DNA of 64,000 nt from Apoderus coryli (Eukaryota > Arthropoda > Insecta > Coleoptera > Attelabidae). Position numbers and translations under genes: made by a program. The stretch lies in NCBI GenBank assembly GCA_911728435.2, contig CAJVRQ020000090.1, positions 1 through 64,000 on the forward strand, written 5' to 3'. Within the stretch, counting starts at the first letter, position 1, and every line of letters starts with the position of its first letter. The notes beneath the pieces were generated by a model. It was not told the DNA's origin and did not search any database. It saw only the letters and a list, made by a program, of their open reading frames with translations. Of the stretch, positions 35,201 through 46,485 are shown piece after piece.

Positions 35201-38167
35201 CCCAAAAAGCTGTTTTCTCACTTAGAATTTAAAAGTAAACTTTATTAGTCAAAAGAAATTAGACTAAGCATAAAAAAGCAAATTAGAACGAATTAGAGCG
35301 TTTTGTTATTAAAATTTTGTTATTTAGAATTTAACTTTTCAAATGGCTCCCAAAAAGCTGTTTTCTCACTTAGAATTTAAAAGTAAATTTTATTAGTGAA
35401 AATAAGTTAGATTAAGCGTAAGTAAGCAATTTAGAACGAATTAGAGCGTTTTGTTACTAAAATTTTGTTATTTAGAATTAAACGTTCAAATGGCTGCCAA
35501 AAAGCTGTTTTCTCACTTAGAATTTAAAAGTAAATTTTATTAGTGAAAATAAGTTAGATTAAGCGTAAATAAACAATTTAGAACGAATTAGAGCGTTTTG
35601 TTACTAAAATTTTGTTATTTAGAATTAAACGTTTCAAATGGCTCCCAAAAAGCTGTTTTCTCACTTAGAATTTAAAAGTAAATTTTATTAGTGAAACTAA
35701 GTTAGATTAAGCGTAAATAAGCAATTTAGAACGAATTAGAGCGTTTTGTTACTAAAATTTTGTTATTTATAATTAAACGTTTAAAATGGCTCCCAAAAAG
35801 CTGTTTTCTCACTTAGAAATTAAAAGTAAATTTTATTAGTCAAAAGAAATTAGATTAAGCATAAAAAACCAAATTAGAACGATTTAGCGCGTTTTGTTAC
35901 TAAAATTTTGTTATTTAGAATTAAACGTTCAAATGGCTCCCAAAAAGCTGTTTTCTCACTTAGAAATTAGAAGTAAATTTTATTAGTCAAAAGAAATTAG
36001 ATTAAGCATAAAAAAGCAAATTAGAACGAATTAGAGCGTTTTGTTATTAAAATTTTGTTATTTAGAATTTAACTTTTCAAATGGCTCCCAAAAAGCTGTT
36101 TTCTCTTAGAATTTAAAAATAAATTTTATTAGTCAAAAGAATTTAGATTAAGCATAAAAAAGCAAATTAGAACGAATTAGAGCGTTTTGTTACTAAAATT
36201 TTGTTATTTAGAATTAAACTTTTCAAATGGCTCCCAAAAAGCTGTTTTCTCACTTAGAATTTAAAAGTAAATTTTATTAGTGAAAATAAGTTAGATTAAG
36301 CGTAAGTAAGCAAATTAGAACGAATTAGAGCGTTTTGTTACTAAAATTTTGTTATTTAGAATTAAACTTTTCAAATGGCTCCCAAAAAGCTGTTTTCGCA
36401 CTTAGAATTTAAAAGTAAATTTTATTAGTGAAACTAAGTTAGATTAAGCGTAAATAAGCAATTTAGAACGAATTAGAGCGTTTTGTTACTAAAATTTTGT
36501 TATTTAGAATTAAACTTTTCAAATGGCTCCGAAAAAGCTGTTTTCTCACTTAGATATTAAAAGTAAATTTTATTAGTGAAACTGAGTTAGATTAAGCGTA
36601 AATAAGCAAATTAGAACGCATTAGAGCGTTTTGTTACTAAAATTTTGTTATTTAGAATTAAACTTTTCAAATGGCTCCCAAAAAGCCGTTTTCTCACTTA
36701 GAATTTAAAAGTAAATTTTATTAGTCAAAAGAAATTAGATTAAGTATAAAAAAGCAAATTAGAACGAATTAGAGCGTTTTGTTACTAAAATTTTGTTATT
36801 TAGAATTAAACTTTTCAAATGGCTCCCAAAAAGCCGTTTTCTCACTTAGAATTTAAAAGTAAATTTTATTAGTCAAAAGAAATTAGATTAAGTATAAAAA
36901 AGCAAATTAGAACGAATTAGAGCGTTTTGTTACTAAAATTTTGTTATTTAGAATTAAACTTTTCAAATGGCTCCCAAAAAGCTGTTTTCTCACTTAGAAT
37001 TTAAAAGTAAATTTTATTAGTCAAAAGAAATTAGACTAAGCATAAAAAAGCAAATTAGAACGAATTAGAGCGTTTTGTTACTAAAATTTAGTTATTTAGA
37101 ATTAAACTTTTCAAATGGCTCCCAAAAAGCTGTTTTCTCACTTAGAATTTAAAAGTAAATTTTATTAGTCAAAAGAAATTAGACTAAGCATAAAAAAGCA
37201 AATTAGAACGAATTAGAGCGTTTTGTTATTAAAATTTTGTTATTTAGAATTTAACTTTTCAAATGGCTCCCAAAAAGCTGTTTTCTCACTTAGAATTTAA
37301 AAGTAAATTTTATTAGTCAAAAGAAATTAGATTAAGCATAAAAAAGCAAATTAGAACGAATTAGAGCGTTTTGTTACTAAAATTTTGTTATTTAGAATTC
37401 AACTTTTCAAATGGCTCCCAAAAAGCTGTTTTCTCACTTAGAATTTAAAAGTAAATTTTATTAGTGAAAATAAGTTAGATTAAGCGTAAGTAAGCAATTT
37501 AGAACGAATTAGAGCGTTTTGTTACTAAAATTTTGTTATTTAGAATTAAACTTTTCAAATGGCTCCGAAAAAGCTGTTTTCTCACTTAGATATTAAAAGT
37601 AAATTTTATTAGTGAAACTAAGTTAGATTAAGCGTAAATAAGCAAATTAGAACGAATTAGAGCGTTTTGTTACTAAAATTTTGTTATTTAGAATTAAACT
37701 TTTCAAATGGCTCCCAAAAAGCTGTTTTCTCACTTAGAATTTAAAAGTAAATTTTATTAGTCAAAAGAAATTAGATTAAGCATAAAAAAGCAAATTAGAA
37801 CGAATTAGAGCGTTTTGTTACTAAAATTTTGTTATTTAGAATTAAACTTTTCAAATGGCTCCCAAAAAGCTGTTTTCTCACTTAGAATTTAAAAGTAAAT
37901 TTTATTAGTCAAAAGAATTTAGATTAAGCATAAAAAAGCAAATTAGAACGAATTAGAGCGTTTTGTTACTAAAATTTTGTTATTTAGAATTAAACTTTTC
38001 AAATGGCTCCCAAAAAGCTGTTTTCTCACTTAGAATTTAAAAGTAAATTTTATTAGTCAAAAGAATTTAGATTAAGCATAAAAAAGCAAATTAGAACGAA
38101 TTAGAGCGTTTTGTTACTAAAACTTTGTTATTTAGAATTAAACGTTCAAATGGCTGCCAAAAAGCTG
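26232..38167. repeat. Satellite block 5 (about 80 monomers, longest run)
   Basis: Uninterrupted 148-bp satellite. Includes three near-identical consecutive monomers (about 27970-28430), a marker monomer with ttttgttatatagaatt near 28531 and again near 34725, and paired multi-monomer segments following each marker, which show higher-order repeat structure. The right end carries the aaaactttg and ggctgcc variants that also precede all solo LTRs. No gene is seen. Confidence 0.96.
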
Positions 38168-38466
38168 TGTTCCAATATGTAAATACAAATTATTATTATT
38201 TTTAATTTTTCTAAATTTATATTACGGTCCTGTTGCAAATTGATGATTACATAATCATAGTCACTTAATTGCAACCCTATAGCGCCATCTTCTCACCCAC
38301 GCGCAGTACTAATTTGTTAATTAATATAATATAAGAATTGTAATGTGCACGCCAAACACAATTTTATGTAATTTAATTATTGTTAAGAGTTGATTATTAA
38401 AAGTTATGTTTAAAATTCAATGAGAAAAATTATTACGGTCCTTCGAGTATTATTTGGTTGGTAACA
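38168..38466 (+). repeat. BEL 5' LTR
   Basis: 299 bp, identical by eye to 44277-44575; begins TG and ends CA. Preceded by the target duplication AGCTG. Confidence 0.95.
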
Positions 38467-38941
38467 TTTTGGTCCAAACGAGCCGGATAGTTGGAAAATT
38501 GACTGAAAAAAAAAATGTGTTTGAAAATTTGAATTTTCACGTCACACGTAAAGTTTGGTTACTGTAAGAAAAAGAAGTCGAGTATCAGGATAAAAGCAGG
38601 TCAGATATTTAATTATTTTGAAGAGTAATACTTTTAACAAGAAGAAACTACTGGAATTGAGTGGTAAAAAACTATTAGTGTTTTCATTTGAAAATATGTT
38701 TATTTGATAGATTGGGGTAAAGATAAATATTTATTTTGTAAAATTATTATATTTTCATTGTTTGGGTGCACCAGGATAGGTACCTACATAATATTTTATT
38801 TCGTTAGGTATTAGGTAATACAGGGCAGGAGTATAGTTAAGGTTTTTTAAAAAGTGTTGATTTATTAAGTTAATTAAGTTTTTGGTTTAGTTTTTAGTAA
38901 AATTAATTCATATTCATACGTAGTTGGAGCAGTTATAAACT
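38467..38941 (+). other. BEL leader with primer-binding site
   Basis: 475 bases without a gene. A primer site starting TGGTCCAAACGAGCC lies at 38470; I cannot assign its tRNA safely. The rest is AT-rich and shows no other recognisable feature up to the ATG at 38942. Confidence 0.7.
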
Positions 38942-41900
38942 ATGGAAGTTCTTAAAAAACAAAGAGCTGTTGTGAAAACCTCAATCACTAAGTTAGAAAC
39001 ATTTGTTATAAATAATATAAATAATGTGAATTTAGATGTAAGTGAGTTTATTACTAGAGAATGTTTTTTACAACGTAAATACGAGGAATATTGTAATTTA
39101 CAAATGCAAATTGAAGCTATAGATTTAGATGAGAGTGGCGATAGGGATGGAATTGAAGAAAAGTATTTATCAGTATGGTCAAAAATAAAAGGTGTTATTA
39201 AAAAATTTAGCGATTTGCAACTTAATAATGAAATCAATTCAAATTTGCAACAGTCTTCTCAAAATAGTATTGCACCTCATGTTCATAACAACACTAATAA
39301 ATTACCAAATTTGAATACACCTTCTTTTTCAGGTAAAATAGAGGATTGGCGAACATTCTTTGATCTCTTTACAGCTATTATTGATAATAATTCAGCATTA
39401 GATAATGTTCAAAAATTTCTTTATCTCAAGGGAGCTTTGTCTGGAGAGGCTTCTAATATAATTAATGATTTGCCATTAACAAATGATAATTATGTAAATG
39501 CCCTCGATTTATTAAAAAAAAGATTTGATAATAAATTAATTGTAATAAATGCTCATTTAAAGGGTGTGCTTGACACTCCTCCTATGACAAAAGGGACAGG
39601 TAAACAATTGAGGCTATTTTTAACACATATTAGACAACATTTAAATTCCTTAAAAGCTCTTAAATTGCCGGTTAAGGAGTGGGATGTGCTTTTAGTGTAT
39701 CTTTTTACTCAAAAATTGGATTATCAAACACACAAGGCTTACCAGTTAGAAAAGGATGTTTCCGCGGCTTCGGCAATGTTGCCAACAGTTGACGACTTTC
39801 TTGGGTTTTTGGAAAAACGTTGTGTAGCTTTGGAAAATATAGAGAGTGATACCAGTAAGGCTGGTTATCACTCAGGGGTAAAGGAAAAACATAATAAAAC
39901 TTCTCTGGTAGCTCAAGGGCAAGGATCTAATGAACATAAACTAAAATGCATTTTTTGTCATCGTGAAGGACATGATATTGTTAAATGTTTCAAATTTATA
40001 GGTTTAAATATAACAGAGAAACGTCAGTTCGTGCAAAATAATCGTTTATGTTATATGTGCTTCGGGAAAACACACACTGTAAACCAGTGTAGGGCTAAAC
40101 GATGCAATGTTTGCAACAGAAGACATCATGTTTTATTACATGAGGAATGGGCAACTAGCGAAAGATTATCCCCGGGTCAAAACGGGAACACTCAGGCTAG
40201 AAATAATGACCGGGAAGATAATTCACGACAAACTACAAGTCAAGGGTTTTCTCAAAGCAATGCACTTGTAGGTGTATATAATAAATCAAACAGGGTTTAT
40301 GCAAGTTCAGAACAAATGACCAAACAAGATGCTGTTGTAGCATTTTCGGGAACCTATAATTCTCAAATTTTATTGGCTACGGCACAGGTTAATTTAATTA
40401 CATATGAAGGAATTAAGGTACAGGCACGAGCATTGTTAGATTCAGGTTCACAAAATAATTTTATTAGTTCCAGTCTATTTCAAAAGTTAAGGGGCACAAA
40501 GATTTATGATACCAATATATCAATTGGTGGTATTGGGAACACCATAAGTAGGGTTGATAAAACTGTTAATTTAATATTGGAATCACAAAATAATCTGTTT
40601 AAAATGGAAACTAGGTGTGCTATATTGGATACAATTACGGCTAAAATGCCACAAATGTTGGTAGATGCAAATAAGATATCTATACCAAATGGGTTAAAAT
40701 TGGCAGATCCTAAATACTATGTGCCTTCCGAAATTGACATGCTATTGTCAATAGATTGCTATTTTTCTATTATTCTTCCGGATATAATTAGGTTAGGTCC
40801 AGGGTTGCCAGTGCTTCAAAATACACTACTGGGATGGATTGTTGGTGGTCAGGCACCAACAAGGGCTAATAAAAATATGGATACAAGTGTGTTTGAAGTT
40901 ACTAAATATTCTTGTGTAAATACTAGTTTATTTTGTCAATCAGATGTAGGTGATTTAAATGAAATAATTCCTAAGTTTTGGCAAATGGAGGAGATTAATA
41001 ATAAAAGAGTTTTATCCTTTGAAGATAAATTGTGTGAACAGCAGTTCATGAAATCATGTATCAGATATAATGATGGAAGATTTCAGGTGGATTTACCCAT
41101 GAGAAATAGTAATGATCATTTAAGATTAGGCGATTCTATAACTGCAGCGGTACAAAGGTTTAGATCATTGGAAAATAGGTTTGCTAGGAATCCAAGATTG
41201 TTTTCGCAATATAAAGATTTTATTGATGAGTATGTCAGATTAGGACATGGAAAAGTAATAGAATCAAAGGTTGATGATAGGTGCAATAAACATAGGGTAT
41301 TTTTGCCTCACCATTGTGTCATAAGAGAAGAAGCAGTGTCGACAAAATTACGTGTCGTCTTTGATGGTTCGTGTAAAACTTCATCTGGGTTGTCATTAAA
41401 TGACATTATGTTAAAAGGGTTTCCAGTTCAGCCCGAGCTCTTTGAAATTTTATGCAGGTTTCGTACTTTTATTTATGTTCTGGTTACTGATATAAAGAAA
41501 ATGTACAGAATGATACAAATCAATCCAAATCAACGTTTCCTCCAAAATATCTTGTGGAGGGATAATCCTGAAAATTTGCTTCAAATTATAGAACTTCAGA
41601 CAGTAACGTATGGGACAAATTCAGCACCTTTTTTGGCTACTAGATGCTTGAATCAACTAGCTAAAGAAGAATCCTTAAATTATCCACTTGCCAGTAGGGC
41701 AGTGTTGGAACAGTGTTATGTGGATGATATTCTTTGTGGAGCAAATACGATGTCTGAAGCAATTGAACTTAGGGATCAATTAATTAAGTTATTGGGTTCA
41801 GGACGATTTGTTCTACATAAGTGGTGTTCTAATAACCCACATTTGATCGAATCCGTTGAAACAAGTAGTCACAAAGATACCAAGGTGGATATTTGTGATG

Positions 41901-44247
41901 AGGGTTCGTCTAGTAAAGTTTTAGGCATAGTGTGGCTTCCACATCATGATGTTTTTAAAGTGACTTTGCCAGCAGTTGATCAATGTGATCAGCATGGTGT
42001 TACAAATATTACTAAACGTATGGTGTTATCTAAGATAGCACAAATATTTGATCCCATGGGTTATATAGGTCCAATTGTTGTAAAAGCTAAGATTATCATG
42101 CAGGAAATATGGGTTAGTAAGGTGGGTTGGGATGAAGAATTGCCCTCTACAATTTTACAAAAATGGAAAGAATTTTTTGGTGATTTACAAAAATTATGTG
42201 ATTTACAAATACGTAGATGTTTGTTTGATAACAAGGAAGTTATTGAAATTCAAATTCACGGCTTCTCAGATGCTTCTCTGTTAGCCTATGGAGCATGCAT
42301 TTATATTAGGGCTACTTATTCTGATAAATCTGTTACTTGTAATCTTCTGTGTTCAAAGTCTCGTATAGCACCGTTAAAAACGGTAAGTTTACCACGGCTA
42401 GAGCTATGTGGGGTGGTGTTGCTATCCAGACTAGTTCATAAGGTCGTATCTGCATTAGACTTACGGAATTCAAAAGTTTACCTCTGGACAGACTCTAAAA
42501 TCGTTTTATGTTGGTTAAATTCAGCGCCAAACCGTTGGACTACATTTGTAGCTAACCGGGTGTCAGAGGTTCAGGAGTTAACATTAAATTATGAATGGAA
42601 TCATGTTCGGTCTGAGGATAATCCTGCGGATATTATTTCTAGAGGATCAACAGTTTCAGATATTTTATCAAAGGTAATTTGGTGGCATGGGCCAACATTT
42701 TAATTGGACTATAATATAAATTATTCTAAGTTTACTATTTCGCATGATCAAAAATTACCAGAACAGCGAAATGTTGTGCTCACTCAAGTTGTCATAGATT
42801 CAGTAATAGATTGGAAAAGATTTTCAAAGTTTAGCAAACTGCAATGTACTGTTGCTTATTGTTTAAGATTTTCACATAAAAATAAAATTCCTGGTCCGCT
42901 GACATTATTAGAAATGAAAGATTCGACAGAAAAAATTGTGTGGCTTATTCAACAGGAATGTTTTTCAAGTGAAATTAAGATTTTAAAATCCCAAGTAGAT
43001 CATGATCATCAGGCAGTTTCAAGTAATAGTTTGTTAAATCATTTGAATCTATTTTTAGATAATAAGGGAATAGTTAGAGTAAATGGTAGGTTAAGTAAAC
43101 TTGACATAGATTATAATAAAAAATGTCCAATATTACTTCCTGCTAAAAATCATGTAGTCAGGCTGCTAATTAAATTGGAACATATTAAACTTGGTCACGC
43201 AGGTCCACAGGGAGTATTAGCGAATCTACGATTAAAATTTTGGCCAATTCATGGCATGCGAGAAGTAAAGTCCGCTATTAAGGATTGTGTAATCTGTTTC
43301 AGATTTAGAGCGAAAACTTTAACACAAATTATGGGTGCGCTTCCAGTAGATAGAGTTTCTGTTTCCCGCCCATTCTTAAAAATAGGTATAGATTTTGGGG
43401 GTCCAATTACTATCAAGCAATTTAGAATAAGAGGTTCTGTAACTAGTAAAGCTTATATTGCATTATTTGTGTGCATGGTATCTAAGGCCATCCACATAGA
43501 ATTAGTGAGTAGTTTGACTGCAGAGGCATTTCTCCACACATTAAAGAGATTTATTGCTAGGCGAGGTTGCCCGACTATTATTTACAGCGATAACGCAACA
43601 AATTTCACTGGCACAAATAATTTATTGAAGGATGTTTACAGGTTTTTTAAAAGCAACGACAATTTGGCAAAAATAAATGATTTTCTGATTAACCGAGAAG
43701 TTGAGTGGAAATTCATTCCACCAGCCAGTCCACACTGGGGTGGGTTGTGGGAAGCAGGAATAAAATCCACAAAATACCATCTTCGGCGAATCGTAGGTAA
43801 TTTGCTTTTAACTTTTGAGGAAATGACAACGGTATTAGCTCAGATCGAAGCAATACTAAATTCTAGGCCACTATGCCCTCTTTCGTCTGACCCGGCTGAT
43901 TTAAGTTGTGTTACACCTTCACATTTTTTAATAGGAGAACCTTTAACTTCTGATTGAATTTTTATCAACTGTGTTCAAAAATTAAACAAAACTTTTGGAA
44001 AAGGTGGTCAGTAGAGTACTTAACTCGACTACAAAATAGGCCAAAGTGGCTACATCCTAGTAAAAATTTGAAAAAAGGTACAGTAGTTCTTTTAAAGGAT
44101 GAAAACCTTCCACCTTTAAAATGGTCTTTGGGTCTAATATTAGAAGTTTTTGTAGGTTCTGATAGTAAAGTTAAAACAAAGGAAGGAGTATATACTCGTC
44201 CAATTACTAAAATATGCCCATTACCATTTGAAGGTAATAATGCTTAG
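38942..44247 (+). pseudogene. BEL/Pao gag-pol, broken by a stop and a frameshift
   Basis: One long gag-pol reading frame. Part 1 (38942-42703): Gag with a DUF1759-like region; zinc knuckle C-X2-C-X4-H-X4-C at residue 336 and a second Cys/His cluster after it; aspartic protease LLDSGSQ (Asp 500); RT with YVDD at 926-929; RNase H with FSDAS (Asp 1110) and WTDS (Asp 1184). A TAA at 42701-42703 stops it in frame. Part 2 (42704-43957) holds the integrase HHCC (near 43181-43300) and its D, D, E residues at 230, 296 and 350 of that part. The frame then ends at 43957; the C-terminal FWKRW region continues in another frame to 44247. The residues usually found between the PLT motif and that region seem missing, suggesting a small out-of-frame deletion near 43950. 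Confidence 0.93.
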
Positions 44248-44263
44248 TTGAAGCAAATGCTTC

Positions 44264-44276
44264 AAGGGGGGGAGAA
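44264..44276 (+). other. BEL polypurine tract
   Basis: AAGGGGGGGAGAA immediately before the 3' LTR; it is also kept in the duplicate at 46174-46186. Confidence 0.85.
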
Positions 44277-44575
44277 TGTTCCAATATGTAAATACAAATT
44301 ATTATTATTTTTAATTTTTCTAAATTTATATTACGGTCCTGTTGCAAATTGATGATTACATAATCATAGTCACTTAATTGCAACCCTATAGCGCCATCTT
44401 CTCACCCACGCGCAGTACTAATTTGTTAATTAATATAATATAAGAATTGTAATGTGCACGCCAAACACAATTTTATGTAATTTAATTATTGTTAAGAGTT
44501 GATTATTAAAAGTTATGTTTAAAATTCAATGAGAAAAATTATTACGGTCCTTCGAGTATTATTTGGTTGGTAACA
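44277..44575 (+). repeat. BEL 3' LTR
   Basis: 299 bp identical by eye to the 5' LTR, followed by the second AGCTG and the resumed satellite monomer. Confidence 0.95.
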
Positions 44576-46034
44576 AGCTGTTTTCTCACTTAGAATTTAA
44601 AAGTAAATTTTATTAGTGAAAATAAGTTAGACTAAGCGTAAATAAGCAATTTAGAACGAATTAGAGCGTTTTGTTAGTAAAATTTTGTTATTTAGAATTA
44701 AACGTTTAAAATGGCTCCCAAAAAGCTGTTTTCTCACTTAGAAATTAAAAGTAAACTTTATTAGTCTAAAGAAATTAGACTAAGCATAAAAAAGCAAATT
44801 AGAACGATTTAGCGCGTTTTGTTACTAAAATTTTGTTATTTAGAATTAAACTTTTCAAATGGCTCCCAAAAAGCTGTTTTCTCACTTAGAATTTAAAAGT
44901 AAATTTTATTAGTGAAACTAAGTTAGATTAAGCGTAAATAAGCAATTTAGAACGAATTAGAGCGTTTTGTTAGTAAAATTTTGTTATTTAGAATTAAACG
45001 TTTAAAATGGCTCCCAAAAAGCTGTTTTCTCACTTAGAATTTAAAAGTAAATTTTATTAGTCAAAAGAAATTAGATTAAGCATAAAAAAGCAAATTAGAA
45101 CGATTTAGCGCGTTTTGTTAGTAAAATTTTGTTATTTAAAATTAAACGTTCAAATGGCTGTTGTTTTCTCACTTAGAAATAAAAAGTAAATTTTATTAGT
45201 GAAACTAAGTTAGATTAAGCGTAAATAAGCAATTGAGAACGAATTAGAGCGTTTTGTTACTAAAATTTTGTTATTTAGAATTAAACGTTTAAAATGGCTC
45301 CCAAAAAGCTGTTTTCTCACTTAGAAATTAAAAGTAAATTTTATTAGTCAAAAGAAATTAGATTAAGCATAAAAAAGCAAATTAGAACGAATTAGAGCGT
45401 TTTGTTACTAAAATTTTGTTATTTAGAATTAAACTTTTCAAATGGCTCCCAAAAAGCTATTTTCTCACTTAGAATTTAAAAGTAAATTTTATTAGTCAAA
45501 AGAATTTAGATTAAGCATAAAAAAGCAAATTAGAACGATTTAGCGCGTTTTGTTACTAAAATTTTGTTATTTAGAATTAAACTTTTCAAATGGCTCCCAA
45601 AAAGCTGTTTTCTCACTTAGAATTTAAATGTAAATTTTATTAGTGAAAATAAGTTAGATTAAGCGTAAGTAAGCAATTTAGAACGAATTAGAGCGTTTTG
45701 TTACTAAAATTTTGTTATTTAGAATTAAACGTTCAAATGTCTCCCAAAAAGCTGTTTTCTCACTTAGAAATTAGAAGTAAATTTTATTAGTCTAAAGAAA
45801 TTAGATTAAGCATAAAAAAGCAAATTAGAACGATTTAGCGCGTTTTGTTATTAAATTTTGTTATATAGAATTAAACGTTAAAATGGCTGCCAAAAAGCTG
45901 TTTTCTCACTTAGAATTTAAAAGTAAATTTTATTAGTGAAACTAAGTTAGATTAAGCGTAAATAAGCAATTTAGAACGAATTAGAGCGTTTTGTTACTAA
46001 AATTTTGTTATTTAGAATTAAACGTTCAAATGTC
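44576..46034. repeat. Satellite block 6 (about 10 monomers)
   Basis: Satellite between the BEL 3' LTR and a second copy of the BEL 3' end. It includes the short ggctgttgttttctc monomer (near 45155) and the ttttgttatatag marker (near 45856). It ends inside a monomer (aacgttcaaatg) that joins directly to BEL sequence. No gene is seen. Confidence 0.95.
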
Positions 46035-46485
46035 TCTTTGGGTCTAATATTAGAAGTTTTTGTAGGTTCTGATAGTAAAGTTAAAACAAAGGAAGGAGTA
46101 TATACTCGTCCAATTACTAAAATATGCCCATTACCATTTGAAGGTAATAATGCTTAGTTGAAGCAAATGCTTCAAGGGGGGGAGAATGTTCCAATATGTA
46201 AATACAAATTATTATTATTTTTAATTTTTCTAAATTTATATTACGGTCCTGTTGCAAATTGATGATTACATAATCATAGTCACTTAATTGCAACCCTATA
46301 GCGCCATCTTCTCACCCACGCGCAGTACTAATTTGTTAATTAATATAATATAAGAATTGTAATGTGCACGCCAAACACAATTTTATGTAATTTAATTATT
46401 GTTAAGAGTTGATTATTAAAAGTTATGTTTAAAATTCAATGAGAAAAATTATTACGGTCCTTCGAGTATTATTTGGTTGGTAACA
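46035..46485 (+). mobile_element. Truncated BEL 3' end (last codons, polypurine tract, LTR)
   Basis: Matches 44125-44575 at a constant offset of 1910, including the end of gag-pol (stop at 46155-46157), the polypurine tract and a whole 3' LTR (46187-46485). The satellite after it repeats that after 44575. It arose by tandem duplication of about 1.9 kb (BEL 3' end plus satellite), not by transposition: the left end is a direct satellite/BEL joint with a few bases of shared sequence and has no target duplication. Confidence 0.93.

Larger units (their letters stand above)
38168..44575 (+). mobile_element. BEL/Pao LTR retrotransposon, full length but coding-defective
   Basis: 6408 bp with 299-bp LTRs (TGTTCC to GGTAACA) identical by eye, a primer site beginning TGG four bases into the interior, one gag-pol gene, a polypurine tract and a 5-bp target duplication AGCTG (38163-38167 and 44576-44580) within the satellite motif caaaaagctgttttctc. 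Gag-pol has an in-frame stop and a frameshift, so this copy should not be autonomous. It is the parent, or sister, of all BEL LTR remnants in the window. Confidence 0.95.

Noticed and set aside
38914..39237. Minus-strand open frame of 107 codons at the BEL gag start
   Set aside because: Antisense to the BEL gag coding sequence, no recognisable domain.
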